A DNA stretch of 52,730 nt from Bacteroidota bacterium (GTDB taxonomy: Bacteria > Bacteroidota > Bacteroidia > Cytophagales > Cyclobacteriaceae). Position numbers and translations under genes: made by a program. The notes beneath the pieces are model-generated. The model saw only the letters and a program-made list of their open reading frames with translations. It made no database searches and was not told the DNA's origin. Numbering within the stretch: the stretch's first letter is position 1; the number at the start of each line of letters is the position of its first letter. Below, in pieces: positions 38,701 through 45,953 of this stretch. The stretch covers positions 1 through 52,730 of the forward strand of contig JAFDYY010000021.1 of NCBI GenBank assembly GCA_018267195.1, read 5' to 3'.

Positions 38701-39373
38701 AAATAAATAAAAAATTCAATAGATATTTTTTCCGGTAATGAAGCTGTCTAGAAATCCGGTAAATCAGTAATAGAAAAAAGAAAATGGAACCGGCCGCCAA
38801 TCCGATGGAAACATCATTTTCAGGGTATAAATCATTTGTTATTCGTAAGCCAAACTGTACACCCTCTACCTGTATAGGTAAAAAATTATGATCTGGTATG
38901 GGCAATATTTCGGCCGTGCCCGATGGAAATATATCGGTGTTCCACTCAGCCGTTAAATACCTGTTTTCGAGTGCATATCCTTTCTTTAAAATTAAAACCC
39001 CAACTAAAAAAATGTTTGGTTTCCATTCCTTCTTATAAAGGATAAAATCAGAAGTGGGTGTGTGTCTAAATTTCCATTCAAAAGGTTCCCGCATATCGGC
39101 CGTCTGAATAACTACATTGGTTTGACTCCATTTTTTTATAGAATCATTTTCGATAAGAAAAAAAGGATATTTTAATGAAGACCAAAGAAACGCGGAATCG
39201 TGCTTAATGCGGTCAGCTTCCTGTTTCAATTTTTTTGTTTCTTGGTTAAGCAGAAACGCTACTTGCCGATGAAGGGAAGAGGCTGAAAAACGGTGCTGTA
39301 CGTGGCTATTCCATACAATAGCTGTCATTAAAAAAAATAAAGAAATAAAAAAGAGGGCAACGTTTTTCAACAT
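35780..39373 (-). CDS. large multi-pass membrane sensor histidine kinase
   Basis: A 1197-residue kinase. After an N-terminal anchor and extracytoplasmic part (about residues 30-185), many membrane helices follow between about 190 and 440. A second extracytoplasmic region (about 450-650) precedes another helix pair, a third sensor region and a HAMP domain (LIANRLNETKLTENKPIEW, near residue 930). The phospho-acceptor is His993 in QQVAHEIKNPLTPMKLTL, followed by the ATPase motifs ILNALQSG, DNGTGID and GSGLGLAIAK. The C-terminal kinase part is NtrY-like. No response regulator gene is nearby. No PAS domain is obvious. The size and number of helices are unusual, and the signal is unknown. Confidence 0.9.
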   Translation of the reverse strand: MLKNVALFFISLFFLMTAIVWNSHVQHRFSASSLHRQVAFLLNQETKKLKQEADRIKHDSAFLWSSLKYPFFLIENDSIKKWSQTNVVIQTADMREPFEWKFRHTPTSDFILYKKEWKPNIFLVGVLILKKGYALENRYLTAEWNTDIFPSGTAEILPIPDHNFLPIQVEGVQFGLRITNDLYPENDVSIGLAAGSIFFFLLLIYRISRQLHYRKKYLLNFLFISEALVLLRISMVSFSYPARWIKSDFFNPRYFASSSFNASAGDFLLNALIVTIACGYLFFNIHPIIFLATQRLEPIKRNIAFTGLMAASYFAFLFPNLFVEAIFHDSALSFDITSAAPFGILRVLVMLAFLLGCLSSFFVVVTFLRLIKSGADSVQFLMVLFLGALLFLVYFIFSELHYWPTFWVGTILFLFLFFSPTIDLLYKIEYKTLFPVLIIISCYAAQSAWATHQFAEEKKCKSMFRAANELIANDILAEYLIAQSIPRIANTSTVIFQKNNSSLVNQEKQRINSILSNEYLDRYKVAIYLFYADGLPVESNQPDDFSTAIKRIERQSVKTNYEGVYLLQRRNAADVRHYVAAIPIKRKEKSQGFVLIHLSLVRVFSDRVYPELTLDNRLVRSIRNNDFSYAFYNQSSLLDQFGEMNFKHEVDQNLLLDKDLYNKGKIVNNFWLVAAEDETGRRVVVAARQATIFSIAANFSFIFVMGIALSFLFFLASLLRAGFRQRSMDYSTRIQFLAYLFFILPLLAVSAISLRMLTQSNEAEQEKEMSNKGIHLTERLSSFLDTDSLKQMNGTERKLKLIISSAEMDINFYDASGHLLGTNQPSIFENQLVMPLLNRKAWEDMVAQQHNSLVLKNNIGALEYNSRYFAIYNTQHVLSGVLELPFFESSTDALKVNLITNILVTFAVVFILFSFVAESAIKKITSPLRLIANRLNETKLTENKPIEWKNNDEIGMLVTEYNKMINNLTISRNELARTQKENAWREIAQQVAHEIKNPLTPMKLTLQHLEQLMKQNSFDKARVEKSLQTLLEQLQILNDIAGSFSSFASLPKPVISTVNLTDLLHRTVLFFQNHTLGKVFFRSPTQSLLVQADELLLSRIFSNIILNALQSGLENRPVDVEIETTIEDKFVVVSIKDNGTGIDRALIDRIFLPHFTTKKSGSGLGLAIAKRSLEQMGGEIGFDTSPGGTTFFVRIAV

Positions 39374-39402
39374 GTAGTAAACGTAATTTTAATGAGCCCC
39401 GG

Positions 39403-39768
39403 CTATTCGTGGTTTTGCAACCCGCCAAACCAGTATAGAAATAATATGCGCGAATACCGAAAACTGAAAGGTATAAAAAGTACCGAAGCGATAATAATAG
39501 AGATAATGTAAACCCATTCGGGGGGATCAAAAAAATAATATAACCCCAGTGATACCCCTAAGAATAAGGCGGTAGTAAAAGCATAACTCACATACAAGGC
39601 GCCAAAATAAAAACCGGGTTCCGGCTCAAAGGTAATTCCACATTTTTTGCATGAAGCATTCATCTCCCCCATACGAATAATATTAAATAGGGAATGTTTA
39701 AATATAGACCCCTGGCGACAGCGGGGGCATTTACCCAGCCCAATGGCCATCAAAAGATTTGTTCGCAT
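39403..39768 (-). CDS. DUF983 membrane protein
   Basis: A 121-residue protein. A zinc-ribbon-like N-terminus has two Cys pairs (GKCPRCRQGSIF and CKKCGITFEPEPGFYFGA, about residues 13-55), followed by two membrane helices. This matches DUF983, often found with cytochrome c oxidase genes in Alphaproteobacteria and Bacteroidota. It overlaps the previous gene's end by 38 bases, or 20 if the second Met (39750) is used. It is the last gene of a four-gene cluster (39403-40966). Confidence 0.85.
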   Translation of the reverse strand: MRTNLLMAIGLGKCPRCRQGSIFKHSLFNIIRMGEMNASCKKCGITFEPEPGFYFGALYVSYAFTTALFLGVSLGLYYFFDPPEWVYIISIIIASVLFIPFSFRYSRILFLYWFGGLQNHE

Positions 39769-39985
39769 TTCGTTTGCTGGTACGGTACCAAAAAAAGGCT
39801 ATCACACTAATAAATAAATACGGGGCTACAAACAAATAAAGGATACCAAAGTTAATACCACTGGCAATACCAATATTTCCGTTACTAATATTGTTTTCTA
39901 AGGTAGCCTTACACATCGCACACTGTGCCGAAGCCAACAGAGAATGGCCCACTAAAATAAGGAGTGTTATAATAATCTTTTTCAT
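39731..39985 (-). CDS. small membrane protein with CxxC, oxidase-assembly cluster
   Basis: An 84-residue protein. It has a signal peptide (about residues 1-20) followed directly by QCAMCKATLE, then a central membrane helix (about 45-65) and a basic tail. The CxxC at the start of the mature protein would face the periplasm. Similar small proteins accompany oxidase-assembly genes in Cytophagales; this is known from context only. It starts 4 bases inside the DUF420 gene stop region and ends inside the DUF983 gene, so the three genes are coupled. The function is not established. Confidence 0.75.
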   Translation of the reverse strand: MKKIIITLLILVGHSLLASAQCAMCKATLENNISNGNIGIASGINFGILYLFVAPYLFISVIAFFWYRTSKRNANKSFDGHWAG

Positions 39986-40497
39986 TTATAATAGGGGTTG
40001 ATCATCACGTATACCAACACACCGGTTATGGCCACATAAAGCCATAACGGAAAAGTAAATTTAGCCAATCGTTTATGCCTTTCAAAATTACCAGACAGCC
40101 CTCTGGAAAACGTAATCAAAACCAGCGGTATAACAACCACAGAAAGAATTATATGGGTAATTAAAATAAAATAATAAACAAATTTTAATATCCCCGCGCC
40201 TCCATAATGGGTTTCATCTGAGGTGATATGGTAAAGAATATACAATACCAAAAACAAGCCCGACAACCCCAGGCAAATTTTATTCAGTCTTTCGTGGCGC
40301 GCCCGGTTTCCTTTTTTAATAGAAAGAACTGAGATAATAAGCAACACAGCCGTAAGCCCGTTAATTGATGCATAAATAGGCGGTAGAAAAGAAAAATCAT
40401 ATCCACTAATTTTTACCCGGAACATAAGGGCCACCGTTAGCGGTATGGCAATAGATAAAAAAATAATCAGGCGTTGATTAGGTTCCGATTTTTTCAT
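39982..40497 (-). CDS. DUF420 membrane protein (CtaM-like)
   Basis: A 171-residue protein with five membrane helices, DUF420 family. Conserved parts: YASINGLTAVLLIISV, GNRARHERLNKICLGLSGLF, YILYHITSDETHYGG and FERHKRLAKFTFPLWLYVAI. The two RHE/RHK His-containing motifs are characteristic. Relatives (CtaM/YozB) are needed for assembly of heme A-type oxidases in Firmicutes; the transfer to this case is inference. The gene lies 1 base after the SCO-like gene and overlaps the next gene by 4 bases. Confidence 0.88.
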   Translation of the reverse strand: MKKSEPNQRLIIFLSIAIPLTVALMFRVKISGYDFSFLPPIYASINGLTAVLLIISVLSIKKGNRARHERLNKICLGLSGLFLVLYILYHITSDETHYGGAGILKFVYYFILITHIILSVVVIPLVLITFSRGLSGNFERHKRLAKFTFPLWLYVAITGVLVYVMINPYYK

Positions 40498-40498
40498 G

Positions 40499-40966
40499 TC
40501 AATATTTTTTCATCAGTATAGTTAATTCTATTTTCAAGCGGTCCAGATCATCGCGGTGAGTAAGAGAATAGTAACCCCTAATTCGTTTTTGATTGTCGAC
40601 CAGTACGGCTGTCCAGGGTTTTTTTAAAAATAAAATACAGTTTTTTATTGTTTCAGGATGAGGCATCTCTCTTAAAAAAATAACTTGCCAATCCGTATCG
40701 CCCACATCATCTTTTAGATGAAATATCTCATTCTCGTTATCTCCTACAAATAGGTTAGCCCGTTGCAGCTTCCTTCCTTTAAATAGGGAATCGGGCAAAA
40801 AATATTGCCCCCGTTCATTGTGGGGTGTGCACCGAAGAGAATCGGGCACCCCGCTTTCATACTGAATGGGAATATCAAATTCACTTCGTCCGAAAAATTT
40901 TAAAAAGAAGAAAATTAAAATAGGGAATAACAGAGCCAAAAAAAGGTAAACTGATTTTTTTTTCAT
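40499..40966 (-). CDS. SCO-related membrane-anchored protein lacking copper ligands
   Basis: A 155-residue protein with an N-terminal membrane anchor (about residues 5-24) and a thioredoxin-like periplasmic part. VIFLREMPHPETIKNCILFL and WTAVLVDNQKRIRGYYSLT have the layout of SCO family C-terminal halves, but there is no CxxxC motif and no distal His, so it cannot bind copper in the SCO manner. It is first in the four-gene cluster with DUF420, CxxC and DUF983 genes. The intact SCO gene is 10 kb away in the heme-copper operon. It may be a structural or regulatory relative. The homology call is from pattern only. Confidence 0.65.
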   Translation of the reverse strand: MKKKSVYLFLALLFPILIFFFLKFFGRSEFDIPIQYESGVPDSLRCTPHNERGQYFLPDSLFKGRKLQRANLFVGDNENEIFHLKDDVGDTDWQVIFLREMPHPETIKNCILFLKKPWTAVLVDNQKRIRGYYSLTHRDDLDRLKIELTILMKKY

Positions 40967-41089
40967 AAAAATAATTAAGAGAGACTCGTGGCTCGTGTCG
41001 GTGTATTAAAATTTACCTGAATTTGTTTACTTGTTAGCCTCAAAAATAGGAAAAAGGACTTAGTGAAATGTATTGAAAACAGGTCTGTA

Positions 41090-42418
41090 TTAAAATTTTA
41101 TCTGGATATGATCGCCTCTTTGTAAAAATTGTTTCCGGGTTTTTTCGGGCACCAAATCACCACCGGTGGACCAGGCCAGGTGGGTTACTTTAGAAGGATC
41201 TATTTTATTTTGCAAGAGATAATCGGAAGCAAGAACTTGCTCTGGCCCAATTAATCCGGCCGTGGCTGAAGGTTCTATAAATATTTGTTCGGTGTCATTC
41301 AATTCTTTCAGCAATTGAAATAACATACTGTCTTCTATGGTATAAATACCGCTGACCAGTTTTTTAATTATTTCGCTGGCAAAGGCCGATGGTCGCCCTA
41401 CTGCCAGTCCATCGGCTTCGGTTAAATTATCCAGGCCGATATCATGTACTGAAATTTTTTCCTTCAAGCCTGTGATAAGGCCCGTAAGCACCGCAGGCGA
41501 ATGGGTCGGCTCAACAAAAAATGAATGTACCGCATCGCCATAAATCATTTTCAATCCAAACATCACCCCGCCCGGAGAGCCCCCCACCCCACAGGGTGAA
41601 TAAACAAATAGCGGATGTTCTTCATCAATTTTAATTTTTAATTGACTTAATTGTTTCTGCACCTCAAAGGCTGCCAAACTATATCCTAAAAATAACCGGC
41701 TGCTGTTTTCATCATCCACAAAATAACCCAGTGGGTTGCGGGTGGTTTCCTTTCGGCCTTTGGCAATAGCCACTCCAAAATCACCCTCTTCTTCAATAAC
41801 GTGAGCCCCGTTTTTTCGCAAAAGATTTTTTTTCCACTCTTTGGCATCATGACTCATATATACATTTACCCGGAATCCTAATTTGGCGCTAATAATACCA
41901 ATGCTTAAACCCAGATTGCCGGTGGACCCTACCCCGATGGTGTATTGCGAAAACAATGCTTTAATTTCAGGATAAGAAAAATCGGCTGTTTCATTTTCTT
42001 GAATAAATCCTTTTGATACCGCTACCTGATGGGCAAACTGAAGTACTTCAAAAAAACCGCCTCTTGCTTTGATCGATCCGGCCACCGGCAGCGCATGATC
42101 GCACTTTAAAAAAAAGCGACCGGAAGTTTTGTGTGTGCCTCCGCTTCGCAGGTTACTAAACTTATCCAATGTGCGGAGTGGAGAAAAAATATGACCGTGA
42201 GTAGCGGCTGTGTCAGGGAAAATTTTGGCAATGTACGAAGCGTATTGATCCATAAAAGCCTGTCCTTTTTCCATATCGGCTTTCCCGAGAGGCAATGGAA
42301 AAGAATCGCTTACTCGTTTTTTGTCCGGGTTCAGCCATAAAACAGGTTGTGCTTTTATTACCGGCCTCAACGCTGGATATTTTTCAATCCATTCATTCGG
42401 GTTAGTTAATATCGGCAT
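41090..42418 (-). CDS. dsdA: D-serine dehydratase (D-serine ammonia-lyase)
   Basis: A 442-residue PLP enzyme (452 if the upstream ATG at 42448 is used) that converts D-serine to pyruvate and ammonia. The PLP Lys lies in LPVAGSIKARGGFFEVL. The phosphate-binding loop GVGSTGNLGLSIG and CGVGGSPGGVMFGL match DsdA. The start at 42418 (MPILTNPNEW) avoids overlap with the upstream gene, whose stop is at 42426, but the longer start cannot be excluded. It probably belongs to the same transcription unit as the two AhpD-like genes upstream. Confidence 0.93.
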   Translation of the reverse strand: MPILTNPNEWIEKYPALRPVIKAQPVLWLNPDKKRVSDSFPLPLGKADMEKGQAFMDQYASYIAKIFPDTAATHGHIFSPLRTLDKFSNLRSGGTHKTSGRFFLKCDHALPVAGSIKARGGFFEVLQFAHQVAVSKGFIQENETADFSYPEIKALFSQYTIGVGSTGNLGLSIGIISAKLGFRVNVYMSHDAKEWKKNLLRKNGAHVIEEEGDFGVAIAKGRKETTRNPLGYFVDDENSSRLFLGYSLAAFEVQKQLSQLKIKIDEEHPLFVYSPCGVGGSPGGVMFGLKMIYGDAVHSFFVEPTHSPAVLTGLITGLKEKISVHDIGLDNLTEADGLAVGRPSAFASEIIKKLVSGIYTIEDSMLFQLLKELNDTEQIFIEPSATAGLIGPEQVLASDYLLQNKIDPSKVTHLAWSTGGDLVPEKTRKQFLQRGDHIQIKF

Positions 42419-42425
42419 GCCTCCG

Positions 42426-42890
42426 TTATTTGTGTTTCTGCGGAACATAGCTTCCGGCCGGAGTTTTAAACGCTACCGATAATCGGTTCCATCCGTTAAT
42501 CGCTACAATAGCCATGGTCAGAGCCATTAATTCTTTTTCGTCAAACTGATTTCTTACTTCCTGATAAAGTGAGTTGGACACATCGTTTTCTGAAATCAGC
42601 GTAAGCGCTTCAGTCCAAGCTAAGGCAGCGCGTTCTTTTTCAGAATAAAAAGGAACCTCGCGCCAGGCCGATACCAAGTAAAGCCGTTGTTCGGTTACAC
42701 CGGACGCCCGCGCATCTTTCGCGTGCATATCCATGCAATACGCACAGCCATTAATTTGAGAAGCCCTAAACTTTACCAATTCAAAAATCGTGGGCGATAA
42801 CCCGGAGAGGTGTACATATTTTTCTATTTCCAGCATTCCATGAATGGCATCCGGAGCATCTTTTGAATAATTGAATCGTTGCTTTTCCAT
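42426..42890 (-). CDS. carboxymuconolactone decarboxylase family protein (AhpD-like), 154 aa
   Basis: A 154-residue helical protein with the CxxC of AhpD-like enzymes in NGCAYCMDMHAKDARA, His four residues on. The following YLVSAWREVPFYSEKERAAL and ALTLIS match the alkylhydroperoxidase subfamily. Such proteins give a thiol-dependent peroxidase or reductase activity. It follows the second such gene by 25 bases and precedes dsdA, so the three look like an operon. The physiological substrate is unknown. Confidence 0.88.
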   Translation of the reverse strand: MEKQRFNYSKDAPDAIHGMLEIEKYVHLSGLSPTIFELVKFRASQINGCAYCMDMHAKDARASGVTEQRLYLVSAWREVPFYSEKERAALAWTEALTLISENDVSNSLYQEVRNQFDEKELMALTMAIVAINGWNRLSVAFKTPAGSYVPQKHK

Positions 42891-42915
42891 ATTGATATTT
42901 TATTGATATTCAAAC

Positions 42916-43269
42916 TCAACTGTTTTTTTTATTATACTTTTCAATTTCTTCCATCGCCAATGTACCGTGTGCATAAGCGGCTCCGGCCCGCATCTCAGCG
43001 GCAATCCATATTGCTTCCATAATTTGTTCTTGAGTGGCTCCTTTTCGGAGCGCCAAAGGAGTATGCGAGCGAATGCAGTATGGGCATTGCGTAACATGTG
43101 CAACGGCTACGGCAATAAGTTGTTTGGTTTTTTCATCAAGGGCTCCGGCTTCAAATACCGTTTTGCTGAAGGTGCGCCAGGCTTCTATATTTTTAGGTGC
43201 TAAGGCTGCTTTTTTTTCTGCCAACTCGCGTGTGGCTTGGGGGTAGAGGTTATTATTTTCCATAATCAA
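42916..43269 (-). CDS. carboxymuconolactone decarboxylase family protein (AhpD-like), 117 aa
   Basis: A 117-residue protein with the core motif VAHVTQCPYCIRSHTPLALR (CxxC and the His four residues later), followed by GATQEQIMEAIWIAAEMRAG. This is the short form of the same superfamily as its neighbour. The two are not close relatives, so this is a pair of different AhpD-like proteins and not a recent duplication. It is first of the likely operon that ends in dsdA. A second, shorter start (MENNN, base 43263) is possible. Confidence 0.88.
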   Translation of the reverse strand: MIMENNNLYPQATRELAEKKAALAPKNIEAWRTFSKTVFEAGALDEKTKQLIAVAVAHVTQCPYCIRSHTPLALRKGATQEQIMEAIWIAAEMRAGAAYAHGTLAMEEIEKYNKKNS

Positions 43270-43354
43270 TTTTTAGCATTCCAGTTTTTCAGAGAACAAC
43301 TCTTGTTAATAAAAAAATCCCGGTGATTAAAATTTTTTAATTGTGGGTATCGAT

Positions 43355-44224
43355 TCATTTAAGGGTATCTCCGGCCGGGCTATCACTCAATAAATTATTA
43401 AGGTAATCTGAAGAAATTGTTTGTTGCAAAGCCTCCTGCACTCCTTCCCCATTCCGTAATTTCCCCGCTATATTTTTCATGGCATAAATAGCATTTTTAA
43501 AAAAACCGGAAGCCAAACTTACCCGAGACACACCCAAGCTTTTTAAACTATTGAAATCGGGTATGCCGGGTGCAAGTGTAATATTTATGGGAAGCCCGGT
43601 TTCCTTACTAATGGCTTCAATGTGTTCTTTATTTTTTATAAAAATAGGATATAATCCATCGGCACCGGCCTCTTTGTATGCATAGCCCCGTTGTAGAACT
43701 TCGGTTCGTTTTTCCTCTTCACTTAAATGATTGCCTTTTATGTACACGTCTATTCGGGCGTTAAGAAAAAGAGAGGAACCCGATTGTCGGGCTGTTTCTT
43801 TAATAATCTTAATCTTCTCACATTGTTCTTTTATAGAAATCATTTCGGTAGTGCCCGGCTTGCTGTCTTCATAGTTGATTCCGGCTATTCCGGTATCAAT
43901 CAGTTGGCCGATATTTTCTTTTAAAACAGAATGGTTTGCGGCATAGGCTCTCTCCACATCGGCCGATACGGGAACCTTAACACTTTGGGTAATCCGTTTT
44001 AAGATGTGCAACAATTCGTTGAAGGGAAGTTTTTCGCCATCCCGGTATCCGTTGCTCAACGACATGGCCGAGCTGGAGGTGGCCACTGCCGGATAGCCCA
44101 TATTTTCTAACAGGGCTGCTCCTAACGGATCCCAAATATTGGGTAAGATCAACAAGTTGCCGGCATCATGCAGTTGATGAAATATTCTTTCATTCTTGGC
44201 TTGAAACTGTGAGATAGGAGTCAT
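43355..44224 (-). CDS. isocitrate lyase/phosphoenolpyruvate mutase family enzyme
   Basis: A 289-residue TIM-barrel enzyme of the PEP mutase/isocitrate lyase superfamily. Recognisable parts: LILPNIWDPLGAALLENMGY, ATSSSAMSLSNGYRDGE, VPVSADVERAYA (with the metal-binding Asp), GINYEDSKPG and LNARIDVYIKG. It lacks the KKCGH-type loop of isocitrate lyase; family members include methylisocitrate lyase, phosphonopyruvate hydrolase and oxaloacetate decarboxylase-like enzymes. The substrate cannot be assigned. It is separated from the AhpD-like gene by 85 bases and may be transcribed alone. Confidence 0.85.
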   Translation of the reverse strand: MTPISQFQAKNERIFHQLHDAGNLLILPNIWDPLGAALLENMGYPAVATSSSAMSLSNGYRDGEKLPFNELLHILKRITQSVKVPVSADVERAYAANHSVLKENIGQLIDTGIAGINYEDSKPGTTEMISIKEQCEKIKIIKETARQSGSSLFLNARIDVYIKGNHLSEEEKRTEVLQRGYAYKEAGADGLYPIFIKNKEHIEAISKETGLPINITLAPGIPDFNSLKSLGVSRVSLASGFFKNAIYAMKNIAGKLRNGEGVQEALQQTISSDYLNNLLSDSPAGDTLK

Positions 44225-44349
44225 TTGTGAAGGAAAGATAATGAGGGAAAAAATAATTACTCAAACATCTTACGCAAAAGGATAATGCAGGTGAAAAATG
44301 GTAAGCGGATATAATCTCTATCTTGAGATGCAAACGCCAATCCAAACCA

Positions 44350-44574
44350 CTACTCCGCTACTTTAATAACCTTTACCGGGCAAGCTTTGGCTGCACGAAT
44401 ACAAAATTCTGATTCTGCTTCGCCAACCTTCACGATATAAAACCCTTTTCGCTCGCGGGCATGAAGCAACACTGCCTTGCCGTCTTTTTTAGACATAGCA
44501 AACCGCTGCGGTGCATGCTCCCGGCAATAATTACACCCAATGCATTTATCGCGCTGAAGAGTGATCGTTGTCAT
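44350..44574 (-). CDS. ferredoxin, single [4Fe-4S] cluster
   Basis: A 74-residue ferredoxin. Cluster ligands: Cys in DKCIGCNYCREHAP (three) and the fourth in KACPVKVIKV; an extra Cys occurs in EFCIRAA. The fourth ligand of a second cluster is absent, so one cluster only. Its first codon overlaps the stop of the U32 gene (4 bases), so the two are coupled. U32-type tRNA hydroxylation enzymes need iron-sulfur biogenesis in E. coli, so this ferredoxin may supply electrons to its neighbour; this is inference. Confidence 0.85.
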   Translation of the reverse strand: MTTITLQRDKCIGCNYCREHAPQRFAMSKKDGKAVLLHARERKGFYIVKVGEAESEFCIRAAKACPVKVIKVAE

Positions 44575-45812
44575 TCCGCGGTACTCACTAACTTATACAG
44601 TTTATCACTTTTGCGGATGGGGGTATCAAGCTTAACAGAACATAGATCTCCTTTTATCGCTTCTGTTACCGGGCCGGTGGCCGTGTGCAGTTCATCAACC
44701 GTAGTTTCTATTGCCCCCGTGGTGTGGCCGGTAATGAGAATGCGATCGCCTACTTTAAGAGTATGAGTTTCAATATAAAATTCAGCCACCCCCAGTTTAC
44801 TGAAGTACTTACTGCCTTTGCCTAAATATATTTTTTTAAGTTTAGCTTTAGAGCCGTGGGTGTTCGTCCACTCGCCTAACTTTTGCCCTAAGTAATACCC
44901 CGACCAAAAGCCGCGATTATACACATTCTCCATTTTTTCTTTCCAGGCTTTAGCTTTCTCCGGTGTGTACGTGCCATTAAAAAAGGCATCGGTTGCTTCG
45001 CGGTAACATTGTGTAACAGTCTTTACATATTCAGGTCCTTTCCCCCGCCCTTCAATTTTTAAAACATGAACGCCCGCATCCAACACCTGATCTATAAAAT
45101 CTATTGTGCAGAGGTCTTGTGCCGACATAATGTATTCGTTTTCAATCGCTAATTCATGTCCTTCTTCCCGGTCTGTAACTTGGTACGTTCTGCGGCAATT
45201 CTGAATGCAAGCACCCCGGTTGGCGGAAGCATTATGAGTGTGTAAACTCAGGTAGCATTTTCCGGAAACCGCCATACATAATGCCCCGTGTACAAATAAT
45301 TCAATTTCAATCAGCCGGCCTGATGGTCCTTTAATTTGCTCGGCTTTAATGGCATCGGTAATTTTTTTTACCTGCATTAGACTGAGTTCGCGGGCAAGCA
45401 CTATGGTATCGGCAAAGAGTGCATAAAATTTTACTGTTTCAATATTGGTAACATTTACTTGCGTGGAAATATGTACTTCCATATTTACCGAACGGGCATA
45501 CGCAATCACGGCCTGATCGGCCGCAATGATGGCAGTAATACCAGCCTCCTTAGCTGCATTCACTATGGTTTTTATCAGCGATAGATCGTGGTCGTAAACA
45601 ATTGTGTTCAACGTAATGTAAGAACGAAGATGATGTTCTTTACAGATACGGGCTACCTCGGGAACATCTTCCAGTGAAAAATTCATGGTAGCACGGGCAC
45701 GCATATTCAGTTGCTCCACACCAAAATAAACTGAGTGTGCCCCTCCTTGTATGGCAGCCATTAGCGAATCGAAGCCTCCGGCTGGAGCCATTATTTCTAC
45801 CTTATTTTTCAT
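44571..45812 (-). CDS. trhP: U32 peptidase family protein, TrhP-like (tRNA hydroxylation)
   Basis: A 413-residue protein. The U32 signature lies in ELFVHGALCMAVSGKCYLSL, with a further Cys pair in RGACIQNCRRTY, the probable iron-sulfur ligands. AGGFDSLMAAIQGGAHSVYFG is the typical N-terminus. TrhP (YegQ) makes 5-hydroxyuridine in tRNA in E. coli; this homologue shows the long form with a C-terminal beta-domain. The start at 45812 is set by the promoter: the -7 box 45821-45828 lies inside the longer frame that begins at 45845. Gene symbol is by similarity and moderately sure. Confidence 0.85.
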   Translation of the reverse strand: MKNKVEIMAPAGGFDSLMAAIQGGAHSVYFGVEQLNMRARATMNFSLEDVPEVARICKEHHLRSYITLNTIVYDHDLSLIKTIVNAAKEAGITAIIAADQAVIAYARSVNMEVHISTQVNVTNIETVKFYALFADTIVLARELSLMQVKKITDAIKAEQIKGPSGRLIEIELFVHGALCMAVSGKCYLSLHTHNASANRGACIQNCRRTYQVTDREEGHELAIENEYIMSAQDLCTIDFIDQVLDAGVHVLKIEGRGKGPEYVKTVTQCYREATDAFFNGTYTPEKAKAWKEKMENVYNRGFWSGYYLGQKLGEWTNTHGSKAKLKKIYLGKGSKYFSKLGVAEFYIETHTLKVGDRILITGHTTGAIETTVDELHTATGPVTEAIKGDLCSVKLDTPIRKSDKLYKLVSTAE

Positions 45813-45820
45813 GACTTGGG

Positions 45821-45828
45821 CAAAGGTA
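45821..45828 (-). promoter_or_regulatory. -7 box of the U32/ferredoxin operon
   Basis: The minus strand reads TACCTTTG, an exact TAnnTTTG, 8 bases before the ATG at 45812. No good TTG is found at the expected -33 distance. It decides between the two possible starts of the U32 gene. Confidence 0.5.
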
Positions 45829-45953
45829 AAGTTTACTCCCGACAATATTACCCTGCAACGGTATGGCTGGAATTTTTCTTTAAATGCCCTGATGATTTCG
45901 ATCCAGAGGCTACTGGAATAGGTGCTCAGATCATTACTTCACAATTAATTGCA

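Noticed and set aside
45813..45845. Upstream start of the U32 gene (MSGVNF)
   Set aside because: It contains the exact -7 box 45821-45828; the family N-terminus starts at 45812.
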